From Onishia niordana (GTDB lineage Bacteria > Pseudomonadota > Gammaproteobacteria > Pseudomonadales > Halomonadaceae): a stretch of DNA of 64,000 bases. The translations under genes and the position numbers were made by a program. Location of the stretch: positions 248,001 through 312,000 of the forward strand of contig NZ_SDSD01000003.1 of the NCBI RefSeq assembly GCF_004798965.1, given 5' to 3'. Below are positions 44,951 through 54,267 of this stretch, piece by piece (positions within the stretch are counted from its first letter, which is position 1; the number at the start of each line of letters is the position of its first letter). The notes under the pieces were generated by a model. It ran no database searches. It had not been told where the DNA came from and was given only the letters and a program-made list of their open reading frames with translations.

Positions 44951-46042
44951 ATGGACGTTGACGACATCAAGGCACTACTCGATGGGGTGCGCCGTTTCCA
45001 GCCGGCCCCTCGCGAGCGCACGCTTTTCGACATTGGCGGGCGCGGCTATTTTGAAAACCCTACTTCGGACCTGCTTGCGTTCTTCCTGGACCCTGACGCC
45101 GAGCATGGGTTTGCGGATGAGGTGCTGGCAGCCGTCCTGGATTGCCTGCCCGAGTCCGCTCAGCCGCCCGAAGAGGCCCGTTATCTCGCCCAGTCGCCGC
45201 GCCGCGAATGGGGGACCTCTCATCAGAAGCGTTTGGATCTGGTGCTGGAATCTGATCAATGGGTGCTGGGGCTGGAGAACAAGATACATCACACCCTGGC
45301 CAATGACTTCGATCATTACGCCAGCGAACTGGCGGCCCGAATGGCGTCAAATGAGGGAAAACGCTTAATACGGGTTCTGCTATCGCCCGACGGCAATACC
45401 CCCGACTCCGGCTGGATTGGCATCACCTATGCTCAACTTCTCAAGCAACTGAACGATAGAGTGGGCCAGCTATTTGCCAGCCAGCCAATGAATAAGTGGC
45501 TGATCTTTTTACGCGAGTTCGTGATCCACCTAGAGACGACCACCATGACGACCACTGTCACGGACGATCAGCAAGCATTTGTGCTGGAGAATCTCGGCGA
45601 GATTCATGAGCTGAACAAGCTGCAAAAGCATGCTCTGGAAGCAACACGAGAACGTCTTCTTGCCCGGCTGTCAGAACTTACCGAGGGTGAGCACCAGCCC
45701 TTCCATTCATGGCAGGAAAACTGGCCGGTGGGGCCAGCTTTATCGTTCCGTCACGAAAGCTGGCAGGAGCCGTCGCGAGTCGTGGTCTTCTTGCCATACG
45801 ACACAACAAAGAACGCGGCCCGCATTCAGGTCTACGTCGATCGCAAAAACGGCAGTTTCGAAGATCTGGCCCATCGTGGGTTCGCGCCAGAGCGCTTCCA
45901 CAGCACTAGCGCAGATAACTCCACGCTGGTGTTTTTTCGTGATTTCAGCGAGCTCGACTGGCCCAGAATCGAGCATGAAATGGTCATGAACATGAGCGCG
46001 TTGATGGAGCTGGAAGCGTCAAGGCAGCCGATCACTCAGTAA
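44951..46042 (+). CDS. PD-(D/E)XK nuclease-superfamily protein
   Basis: A 363-aa protein whose N-terminal half matches the PD-(D/E)XK fold (PF14281-like, recalled): FENPTSDLLAFFLDPDAEHGF with an early acidic residue, QKRLDLVLESDQWVLGLENK with the Asp and the ExK pair, then FDHYASELA. The C-terminal 180 residues are not recognised. It is 19 bases after the GIY-YIG gene and 10 bases before hsdR, in the same operon. So two nuclease-type proteins sit between hsdS and hsdR. It may be a second effector, or part of an expanded type I complex. Confidence 0.75.
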   Translation: MDVDDIKALLDGVRRFQPAPRERTLFDIGGRGYFENPTSDLLAFFLDPDAEHGFADEVLAAVLDCLPESAQPPEEARYLAQSPRREWGTSHQKRLDLVLESDQWVLGLENKIHHTLANDFDHYASELAARMASNEGKRLIRVLLSPDGNTPDSGWIGITYAQLLKQLNDRVGQLFASQPMNKWLIFLREFVIHLETTTMTTTVTDDQQAFVLENLGEIHELNKLQKHALEATRERLLARLSELTEGEHQPFHSWQENWPVGPALSFRHESWQEPSRVVVFLPYDTTKNAARIQVYVDRKNGSFEDLAHRGFAPERFHSTSADNSTLVFFRDFSELDWPRIEHEMVMNMSALMELEASRQPITQ

Positions 46043-46052
46043 AGGAGCCCGC

Positions 46053-49000
46053 ATGGCGGATAGCAGGGAAGCGCAGTTTCAGCAGGACATCATCGACGCC
46101 ATGGCCGACGGTGGCTGGCGCGTGGGCCAGGCCAGCGGCTATGACCGGGTCAATGCCGTCTACCCAGAGGACCTGGTCGGCTACTTCCAGGAAGCCTACC
46201 CGGAGCGTTGGGACAAGTTTGCTAAGGCCCACCCCAAGGACCCCGAGATGGTGCTGATCAAAGCGGTGGTGAGAGAGCTTGAACGTGAGCGCGGCGGCAC
46301 CCTTGAGGTGCTGCGCCACGGCTTCAAGGTGCCGGGCAACAAGATCGAGCTGTGCAGCTTCCAGCCCGACCACGGCATGAACCCTGATGCTCAGGCCCGC
46401 TACCGGGCGAACCGCCTCAGGGTAGTGCCGGAGGTCTCCTACTCGCCTCACGCCCGCGAGAGCGGCTCAGAGGCCGCGCAAAGCTCCGGTCAAAGCTACA
46501 ACCCTCGCCTGGACCTGGTGCTGTTCGTCAACGGCCTGCCGGTAGCCACCCTGGAGCTGAAGAGCGCCTTCAAGCAGTCGGTCGAGAACGCCAAGCGCCA
46601 GTATCGCTATGACCGGCCGGTGAAGGACCCGGTGACTCGCAAGCCCGAGCCGCTGCTGACCTTCAAGCGCGGCGCCCTGGTGCACTTCGCGGTCAGTCAG
46701 GACGAGGTGGCGATGACCACCCGGCTGGCCGGCAAGAGCACCTTCTTCCTGCCCTTCAACCAAGGCAGCGAGGAGGGCGGGGCCGGCAACCCGCCGGCGC
46801 CGAATGACGCCACCTACCCCACCGCCTACCTGTGGGACCGGGTCTTCCAGCCCGATGCCTGGCTGAAGATCCTAGGCCGCTTCCTGCACCTGGAGCAGGT
46901 CACCAAGGAAGGTTTCGACGGCCGCCGCCAGACCAAGGAGACGTTGATCTTCCCCCGCTTCCACCAGTGGGACGTGGTCAACCGGCTGGTGGAGACCACC
47001 CGCCATGAAGGGCCGGGGAGCCGATACCTAGTGCAGCACAGCGCCGGCTCAGGCAAGTCCAACTCGATCGCCTGGGCGGCCCACCAGCTGGCGAACCTCT
47101 ACGACGAGGACGGCCAGAAGCAGTTCAACTCGGTGATCGTGGTCACCGACCGCACGGTGCTCGACAGCCAGCTTCAGGACACCATCTATCAGTTCGAGCA
47201 TGCCCATGGGGTGGTGTGCCCAATCACCCGCGATGTCGGCAACCAGAGCAAGTCCGAGCAGCTTGCAGAGGCGCTGGCCAGCAACACCCGCATCATCATC
47301 GTCACCATCCAGACCTTCCCGGCGTTGTTCGACGCCCTCGACAAGCGCCCCAGGCTTGCCGAGGGCAGCTATGCGGTGATCGCCGACGAAGCGCACTCCT
47401 CGCAGACCGGCTCTTCGGCCAGCAAGCTCAAGGCGCTGCTGGCGGCAGCTGGAGAGGCCACGGAAGACGACGAGGAAGTAAGCGCCGAGGCGCTGATGGA
47501 CGCCGCCGTGAGTGCGCGTAAGCCCAGCGAGAGAATCAGCTACTACGCCTTCACTGCCACCCCCAAGGCCAAGACACTGGAGTTGTTCGGAAGGGTGCCC
47601 GATCCCGAGCTGCCACCCAGCAGTGACAACAAGCCCGCCCCCTTCCACCTGTACTCGATGCGTCAGGCTATCGAGGAAGGCTTCATCCTCGACGTACTCG
47701 AGCGCTACACCACCTACAGTACAGCCTGGAAGCTCGCTCACCCGGACGGCGATGATCAGGAGGTGGATTCCAAGAAGGCCTCGAAGACCCTGGCCAAGTG
47801 GGTACGGCTGCACCCCCACAACATCGGCCAGAAGGTCGAAGTGATCGTCGAGCACTATCGGGCCAACGTGAAACACCTCCTGGACGGCCAGGCCAAGGCC
47901 ATGGTGGTTACCGCCAGCCGCCAGGAGGCGGTGCGCTATGCGCTGGCCATGCGCCAGTACGTGAAGGAGAAGGGCTACCAGGACGTGCACCCGCTGGTCG
48001 CCTTCTCAGGCAGCGTGCTGCCCGATGGTGTGATCGAGGAGGAGGTCACCGAGACCAGCAGCAAGCTCAACCCGGGGCTCAAGGGGCGCGACCTGGCCGA
48101 GGCCTTCGACACCGACGACTACAACGTGATGATCGCGGCCAACAAGTACCAGACCGGCTTCGACCAGCCCAAGCTATGCGCCATGTACGTGGACAAGAAG
48201 TTGCAGGGAGTGGACTGCGTGCAGACCCTGTCACGGCTCAACCGCATCTACCCGGGCAAGCAGACCTTCATCCTCGATTTATTCAATGACCCCGAGGAGA
48301 TTCTCGGCGCCTTCGCCCCCTACTACCGCAAGGCCGAGCTGGCCGACGTCTCCGATGCCAACGTGGTCTATGACCTGCAGCAGTCTCTGGATGCCAGCGG
48401 AATCTATCACTGGGAGGAGGTCGAGGCCTTCGCCACCGCCTTCTTCGATCCCAGAGCCCCCTCCAGTAAACTGAGCTATTACTGCCAGCCGGCCAAGGAG
48501 CGCTTCGCCACGCGCTACAAGGCAATTATCGACCAGATCCAGACATGGCAGGCGGCGAGGAAGCAGGCCGAGCATAATGGCGATCAGACCGGCGTGCATC
48601 GCGCCGATCAGGAGCTGAAGGACGCCGGTACCACCCGCGATGAACTCGACCTGTTCCGCAAGAACCTGACGAGCTTTGTACGCACCTATGAGTTCCTGTC
48701 CCAGATCGTGCACTTCGACGACCGCGAGCTGGAGCAGCTGTGTGTGTATGCCCGCCACCTCGCCCCGCTGCTACGCATGGAGCGGCTCGAAGAGGACACC
48801 ATCGACGTCAGCGAGCTCGAGCTGACGCACTACAGGCTGACCAAGCGCGCCGAGCACCAGCTGCGCCTGGAAGAAGAGCAGGGCGACTACGGCCTGCAGC
48901 CGATCAGCGAGGTCGGCTCCGGCAAGCCTCACGATCCCGAAAAGAAACGGCTGGACGAGATCATCGACAAGCTGAACGACCTCTACGGGGCCGAGGTCAG

Positions 49001-49268
49001 CGACGATGACAAGCTGCACTTCGCCAACGGCATCGCCGACCGCATCGAGCGCGATGAGAATGTGATGGCCCAGATCCGGCACCATGATTCGGACCAAGTG
49101 ATGCACGGGCTCTTCCCCAAGAAGGTCGAACAAGCGGTCATGGATGCCATTACCGACCACGAGAAGCTCTCAATGCCGCTGCTCAGCGATAATGAGACAG
49201 GCCGGGAGTTCGCGTTGCTGATCCTCAAGCTGCTGGCGGGGCGGGAGCGGTCTTCGGCTCAGCAGTAG
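46053..49268 (+). CDS. hsdR: Type I restriction endonuclease subunit (HsdR)
   Basis: Motor and nuclease subunit of 1071 aa. The N-terminal nuclease has PD-(D/E)XK residues (LDLVLFVNGLPVATLELKSA, about residues 155-172). The translocase has Walker A (VQHSAGSGKSNSIAW, about residue 328) and DEAH (VIADEAHSSQTGS, about residue 445), SYYAFTATPKAKTLELFG, and the motif VI region YQTGFDQPKLC with QTLSRLNRIYPGK. The C-terminal helical part binds the MS core. ATG 46053 fits the family start. Length and motifs are normal, so the system is probably active. Separation from hsdS by two other nuclease-like genes is unusual. Confidence 0.95.
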   Translation: MADSREAQFQQDIIDAMADGGWRVGQASGYDRVNAVYPEDLVGYFQEAYPERWDKFAKAHPKDPEMVLIKAVVRELERERGGTLEVLRHGFKVPGNKIELCSFQPDHGMNPDAQARYRANRLRVVPEVSYSPHARESGSEAAQSSGQSYNPRLDLVLFVNGLPVATLELKSAFKQSVENAKRQYRYDRPVKDPVTRKPEPLLTFKRGALVHFAVSQDEVAMTTRLAGKSTFFLPFNQGSEEGGAGNPPAPNDATYPTAYLWDRVFQPDAWLKILGRFLHLEQVTKEGFDGRRQTKETLIFPRFHQWDVVNRLVETTRHEGPGSRYLVQHSAGSGKSNSIAWAAHQLANLYDEDGQKQFNSVIVVTDRTVLDSQLQDTIYQFEHAHGVVCPITRDVGNQSKSEQLAEALASNTRIIIVTIQTFPALFDALDKRPRLAEGSYAVIADEAHSSQTGSSASKLKALLAAAGEATEDDEEVSAEALMDAAVSARKPSERISYYAFTATPKAKTLELFGRVPDPELPPSSDNKPAPFHLYSMRQAIEEGFILDVLERYTTYSTAWKLAHPDGDDQEVDSKKASKTLAKWVRLHPHNIGQKVEVIVEHYRANVKHLLDGQAKAMVVTASRQEAVRYALAMRQYVKEKGYQDVHPLVAFSGSVLPDGVIEEEVTETSSKLNPGLKGRDLAEAFDTDDYNVMIAANKYQTGFDQPKLCAMYVDKKLQGVDCVQTLSRLNRIYPGKQTFILDLFNDPEEILGAFAPYYRKAELADVSDANVVYDLQQSLDASGIYHWEEVEAFATAFFDPRAPSSKLSYYCQPAKERFATRYKAIIDQIQTWQAARKQAEHNGDQTGVHRADQELKDAGTTRDELDLFRKNLTSFVRTYEFLSQIVHFDDRELEQLCVYARHLAPLLRMERLEEDTIDVSELELTHYRLTKRAEHQLRLEEEQGDYGLQPISEVGSGKPHDPEKKRLDEIIDKLNDLYGAEVSDDDKLHFANGIADRIERDENVMAQIRHHDSDQVMHGLFPKKVEQAVMDAITDHEKLSMPLLSDNETGREFALLILKLLAGRERSSAQQ

Positions 49269-49358
49269 GGGGGGAGGCGATAATCGCTTTGAGGTCGACC
49301 TCCCTCGATAATAATCTTCGAATTTATAGATACGTGACCCACGCAGGGAACGCGCAAT

Positions 49359-52300
49359 ATGAATAAGTCATCACTTGAACAAAAACTCGAGCTGGCTCGC
49401 CATGAGCTACTCGACATGGGACTTCGCGGAAACCCGCTACTGCATGTACCCAGCAACAAGCGCTTCCTCGACATCGTGGACGAGCGATCGATCGAAGTCG
49501 CCAACATCCTGGTCGAAGAGAAGAAAGCCATGCGCTTTCTGCCGATTCCAGAGGCCTATGAGAAGGAGGAGCCTGGTTCGGATGATGAGCAGGATGAAGA
49601 GCAGGAGCCCCTTCCGCCCTTGGAAGAGTATCTTGAGCAGGAGCAGGGGGAAGAGCGTTTCAGTGACCTTAACCTCCAAACACGCTTGTCGGCTCGCGAA
49701 CTGGATACGCGGCTGATCAAGCTGGAAAACGAAGCCCATACCCTGCTTCAGGAACAGGGCATCGAGGTGCTGTATCTGGCGCTGGGTTTTCTGGAGTGGT
49801 ACGAGGATGAAAACGCGAACACGCCGCGCCTCGCGCCGCTGGTGCTGGTTCCCGTGGGGCTCCAGCGAGAGAATGCGCGCGCCGGTTTCACCCTATCGTT
49901 TACCGATGCTGACATGGGGGGCAACCTCGCGCTGGCCGCTCGCTTGAAGCAGGATTTTCGCCTGACGCTGCCCGAGTTCAGTGAAGAGACCTCGCTGGTG
50001 GACTATTTCGGCCAGGTCCAGCAGATGATTGCCGATCGACCCCGCTGGAAGGTTCATGTCGATCAGATCCGGCTTGGGCTCTTCTCGTTCGGCAAGTTTC
50101 AGATGTACACCGACCTGGATCCCGACCACTGGCCGGATTCCCATGACCTGTTGGCACACCCTCAACTCGAGAAACTGTTTGAGGCCGGCTATCGCGAAGA
50201 TGCCGAGCGCCTTGAGGCATCGTCCAATCATGAGTTGCTCAAGACGCCCGAGTCACTGCACTTGGTCAAGGATGCGGATTCCAGTCAGCTGGAGGCCATC
50301 CTCGCGGTGATGGATGGGGCCAGCCTGGTGGTGCAGGGCCCACCGGGGACGGGCAAGTCGCAGACCATCAGCAACCTGATTGGCGAGGCTCTGGCGCGCG
50401 GCCAGAAGGTTCTGTTCGTGGCCCAGAAGATGGCCGCCCTGGAGGTCGTTAAGTCACGGCTGGACGAGTGCCACCTGGGTGATGCCGTGCTCGAGTTGCA
50501 CAGTCACAAGAGCAACAAGAAGGCGGTGCTCGATTCGCTTCGCCAAGTATTCGATAACGGCCGTCCTAAGGTGCCGGACCGGACGCATGAGTATCAGCGC
50601 CTCGGCGAGGTGCGTGAAACCCTGGACGCCTATGTGGATGATCTTCGCAAGACCATCCAAGCGTCCCAGACCGACTACGTGACAGCGCTTGGGCGGATGC
50701 TTGAGCTGCAACGCGATGAGCGACTTCAGGCCCTGTCGAGGATCGACTTTCAGCGTCTGCGTGACTGGGATCCTCAGGCCCTAGCCCGGGGGCGTCGTGC
50801 CATGGATGCCATGGGTGACTATCTGGCCGAGTATGGACCTCCCTCCGGTAACCCTTTTCGCTATTCTCGCCGAGATGCCTTGTCGCCGGGCGAGGAGCAG
50901 GAGCTTCGCAAGCTGGTTCAGCGGGCAGCCGACCAGCTGACGACATTGACCGACAATGCCGTCGCTCTGGCCCAGGCCATGCAGTTGCCGATCCCGCAGG
51001 ATTTCGATGACATCGCCATCCTTCAGCGAGCCGGCAAGCGCGCGCTCAATGCACCGCACCTGGCCGGTGTGAGGGTCAATACCGAGCAATGGCAGGCCCG
51101 GCGTGACGAGGTGCATCAGGCCGTCGCTGCCGGCCAGGCTCTGTCGCGGACACGCGAAACCATGCAGCCACGCTTCATCGAGGCGGTGTATGACGCCGAC
51201 CTGCTGCCGATTCGCACCGGGCTCGCCGGGCGGGCGGACAAGTGGTGGCGCATCTTTTCCGGCGAGTATCGGCGGGCCGCCGCTGCCCTGAAAGGCTATG
51301 CTCGCGGTCAGCTGACAGGCACACCAGTGGATTGGCTGGGATGGGTGGATGAGCTGCTGGAAGCTCAGCAGCACCGCAAGACCCTGGAGCGCCTGTCGCC
51401 GACCTGCCAGACCCTGTTCGGGGCTCAGTGGCAGGGCGAGGAAAGCGACTGGTCCGTGCTGGCGCAACTCACCGAGTGGATCGTCGATCTCTATGAGGCG
51501 ATCGGCAAGGGCGAGCTGCCGGCGGGTCTGGCCGCCTTCCTGGATGGCAACCCGGATCTGCGTGAACACACCGGCCAGGTCGAGGCGCTGCAAACACAGT
51601 CAGAGTGCGTCCAGGGGTTGCTCCAAGAGCTCTGTCACCAGATTCAGTGGCAGGAAGAAGAGTCACAAGTAGATCTGGGCACCTGGCATCAGCGGCTCGC
51701 CGGCTGGCGCGACACCGCTCAGTTGTATGCGGTGGTGCGCTTCAACCAGCTGAGCGAAGACCTTGAGACGGCAGGGCTCGGGCATCTGACAGTGACCCTG
51801 GCCAGCTGGCCCCATGCACCGCGCGCACTGAGCGCGTGGCTTGAACTGAGCTATTTCGGCGGCCTGGTGGATCATGCCTACGTCGAGCGTCCGCGCCTGG
51901 CACGCTTCGATCGGTTGACCCACGAACGTCTCATTCAGGAGTTCAATCAACTGGATGAGGCCAGTTTCCGGTATGCCCAGGAGTCACTGGTCGAGCGGCT
52001 GCATGCCAACCTCCCGTCCAAGCATGCGCCTGGGGAAATGGAGGTTCTGCGTCGGGAGTTCACCAAGAAACGGCGCCATTTGCCGATTCGCAAGTTGCTG
52101 CGTGAGGCGGGGACCGTCATACAACAGGCCAAGCCGGTGTTCATGATGAGCCCGATGTCGGTGGCGGGCTATCTCGCTCAAGGGAATCTGGATTTCGACC
52201 TGGTGATCTTCGACGAAGCGAGTCAGATCCCGGCCCCTGAGGCATTGGGTGCCATCCTGCGCGGCCGCCAAGTCGTCGTGGTCGGCGATAGCAAGCAGAT

Positions 52301-54134
52301 GCCCCCCACCAACTTCTTCGGCCAGTCGGTGGAGCTCAGCGATGAGGAGGCCGATGAGAGCGCCACGGCCGACGTGGAGAGCATCCTCGGCATGATGAAA
52401 GCCCAGGGCATGCCGGAGCGGATGTTGCGCTGGCACTATCGCAGCCGCCACCATTCCTTGATTGCCGTGTCGAACGATCAGTTCTACGACAACCAGCTGC
52501 TGATCTTCCCTAGCCCCGGTGTCCATCCTGAGGCCAGAGGGCTGCGTTTCCGCCACCAGCCCGAGACCCACTACGATCGCGGTGGCTCGCGGACCAACGC
52601 GGGCGAGGCGCGTGCCGTCGCCGAGGCGGTGATCGAGCACGCCCGGCAATCTCCCCAGCTGTCGCTCGGGGTGGTGGCCTTCAGTACCGCCCAGCGCGAG
52701 GCCATTCTGCTGGAGGTGGAGCGCCTGCGCCGTGAGCATGAGGAACTCGAGCACTTTTTCCGTCATCACGACGGTGGCGACGAGTTCTTCATCAAGAACC
52801 TTGAAAATGTTCAAGGCGACGAGCGCGATGTCATCTTCATCAGCGTGGGGTATGGGCGGACGTCGGCGGGCCGCTTAGGGCAGAGTTTTGGTCCGATCAA
52901 CCAGACCGGCGGAGAGCGCCGCCTCAACGTGCTGATCTCCCGCGCACGCTTGGCCATGGACGTCTTCGCCAACTTCCAGGCCGATGAACTGAAAGTCACC
53001 GAGTCATCACCGTTCGGGGTTCGTGCTTTGCAGGCCTTTCTGAAGTATGCCGAGACCGGAGAACTGCCGACTCACGAGATGACGGACAGGGAGCCGGATT
53101 CGCCTTTCGAGTGGGAAGTGATGCGTGCCATTCAGGACCTGGGCTACGAGGTCCAGCCTCAGGTCGGTAGTCAGGGCTTCTTCATCGATCTGGCGGTGCG
53201 CGACCCCGAAGCACCCGGACGCTTCCTGCTGGCCGTGGAGTGTGACGGCGCCAGCTACCACAGCAGTGCTGTCGCGCGTGATCGGGATCGTCTGCGTCAG
53301 TCCGTCCTGGAAGGGCTGGGCTGGCGCTTCCACCGCATCTGGAGCACCGAGTGGTTCCGTAATGCCGCTGCCGAGACCGGGCGGCTGAAGGAGGCTCTGG
53401 AGGCCGCTAGCCGGCATCAGAAGGACCTGGAAGCTCAAGCCAGAGCGGCGGCCGAGGACATCACGCCGACGCGGGAGAATCACTCTTCTGTTTCGGAGCC
53501 TACTGAAGAGGCCGCTGCCAGCGGCATAGCGCGTGAGGCCGAAACGGAATCTTCTTCCGGCATACCCGCTTATACTCCCGTCGATGCCACACGAATTGGC
53601 TTATCCGCGGCAGATAGCCAGTTCGATGAAATTCCCGCGAGTCGCTTGCAGAAGGCCATCCAGGCCGTGGTCGAGGGCGAGGGGCCGATCCATAGGAAAA
53701 TGCTGCTGGTCAGACTGACCGAGGCTACCGGGTTGCAGCGTGCTGGAGCGCGCATCCAGCGTCGTGTGGAGGCCGAGTGCCGGTCGCTGATCCAGAAGGG
53801 CCAGCTACAGCAGGATGAGGACATTCTGGACGTGACAGGGCGAGAAACGCGGGCAATTCGCGACTGGAGCTCGTTGCCTGCGGGGCAGCGCAAGTTCGAG
53901 CTGGTGCCGGGGGTTGAGCTCGAGAACGCGATTCTGCAGACACTTCGCGATGGCGTATCCGTCGGGCCCGAGGACACCATGAGTGCGGCTATCAACCTTC
54001 TGGGGTTCAAACGCCTGACCGGGCCGATTCGCCAGCGCCTCGAGGCTCTCATCGGCACTCTGATGGACGAGGAGAAGGTACAGGAGCGGAACGGGCGGCT
54101 GCAATTGGGCCAAATCACAGCGACTAGCAGCTGA
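49359..54134 (+). CDS. DUF4011-type SF1 helicase with C-terminal Vsr-like nuclease
   Basis: A 1591-aa protein. The N-terminal DUF4011-like domain (about 1-250) is followed by a superfamily 1 helicase split by a 600-residue insertion: Walker A VQGPPGTGKSQTISNLI (about 322), Walker B VIFDEASQIPAPEALG (about 948), VVGDSKQMPPTNFFGQ (about 976), WHYRSRHHSLI, GDERDVIFISVGYGRTSAGR, NVLISRARLAMDVF. A Vsr/MTES_1575-like endonuclease follows (about 1250-1335, SQGFFIDLAVRD, AVECDGASYHSS). The C-terminal 150 residues resemble DUF3320. It starts 90 bases after hsdR on the same strand. Proteins like this occur in defence islands; its relation to the RM system is not established. Confidence 0.85.
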   Translation: MNKSSLEQKLELARHELLDMGLRGNPLLHVPSNKRFLDIVDERSIEVANILVEEKKAMRFLPIPEAYEKEEPGSDDEQDEEQEPLPPLEEYLEQEQGEERFSDLNLQTRLSARELDTRLIKLENEAHTLLQEQGIEVLYLALGFLEWYEDENANTPRLAPLVLVPVGLQRENARAGFTLSFTDADMGGNLALAARLKQDFRLTLPEFSEETSLVDYFGQVQQMIADRPRWKVHVDQIRLGLFSFGKFQMYTDLDPDHWPDSHDLLAHPQLEKLFEAGYREDAERLEASSNHELLKTPESLHLVKDADSSQLEAILAVMDGASLVVQGPPGTGKSQTISNLIGEALARGQKVLFVAQKMAALEVVKSRLDECHLGDAVLELHSHKSNKKAVLDSLRQVFDNGRPKVPDRTHEYQRLGEVRETLDAYVDDLRKTIQASQTDYVTALGRMLELQRDERLQALSRIDFQRLRDWDPQALARGRRAMDAMGDYLAEYGPPSGNPFRYSRRDALSPGEEQELRKLVQRAADQLTTLTDNAVALAQAMQLPIPQDFDDIAILQRAGKRALNAPHLAGVRVNTEQWQARRDEVHQAVAAGQALSRTRETMQPRFIEAVYDADLLPIRTGLAGRADKWWRIFSGEYRRAAAALKGYARGQLTGTPVDWLGWVDELLEAQQHRKTLERLSPTCQTLFGAQWQGEESDWSVLAQLTEWIVDLYEAIGKGELPAGLAAFLDGNPDLREHTGQVEALQTQSECVQGLLQELCHQIQWQEEESQVDLGTWHQRLAGWRDTAQLYAVVRFNQLSEDLETAGLGHLTVTLASWPHAPRALSAWLELSYFGGLVDHAYVERPRLARFDRLTHERLIQEFNQLDEASFRYAQESLVERLHANLPSKHAPGEMEVLRREFTKKRRHLPIRKLLREAGTVIQQAKPVFMMSPMSVAGYLAQGNLDFDLVIFDEASQIPAPEALGAILRGRQVVVVGDSKQMPPTNFFGQSVELSDEEADESATADVESILGMMKAQGMPERMLRWHYRSRHHSLIAVSNDQFYDNQLLIFPSPGVHPEARGLRFRHQPETHYDRGGSRTNAGEARAVAEAVIEHARQSPQLSLGVVAFSTAQREAILLEVERLRREHEELEHFFRHHDGGDEFFIKNLENVQGDERDVIFISVGYGRTSAGRLGQSFGPINQTGGERRLNVLISRARLAMDVFANFQADELKVTESSPFGVRALQAFLKYAETGELPTHEMTDREPDSPFEWEVMRAIQDLGYEVQPQVGSQGFFIDLAVRDPEAPGRFLLAVECDGASYHSSAVARDRDRLRQSVLEGLGWRFHRIWSTEWFRNAAAETGRLKEALEAASRHQKDLEAQARAAAEDITPTRENHSSVSEPTEEAAASGIAREAETESSSGIPAYTPVDATRIGLSAADSQFDEIPASRLQKAIQAVVEGEGPIHRKMLLVRLTEATGLQRAGARIQRRVEAECRSLIQKGQLQQDEDILDVTGRETRAIRDWSSLPAGQRKFELVPGVELENAILQTLRDGVSVGPEDTMSAAINLLGFKRLTGPIRQRLEALIGTLMDEEKVQERNGRLQLGQITATSS

Positions 54135-54267
54135 GCATGGCTGCTTGTGAGTGGTGAATCAGTATTAGCCTAGTGCAGCGTTTTGGTCGTGTAGTCCGCT
54201 GGCACAGGGGTAGCTTAGGAAAGTTGCTCTACTTTCCTTTGTTCGTTTCAATCTCGAAGGGATGCCC

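Noticed and set aside
51984..52814. 276-codon minus-strand frame within the helicase gene
   Set aside because: Antisense of the well-supported helicase motifs; no start signal.
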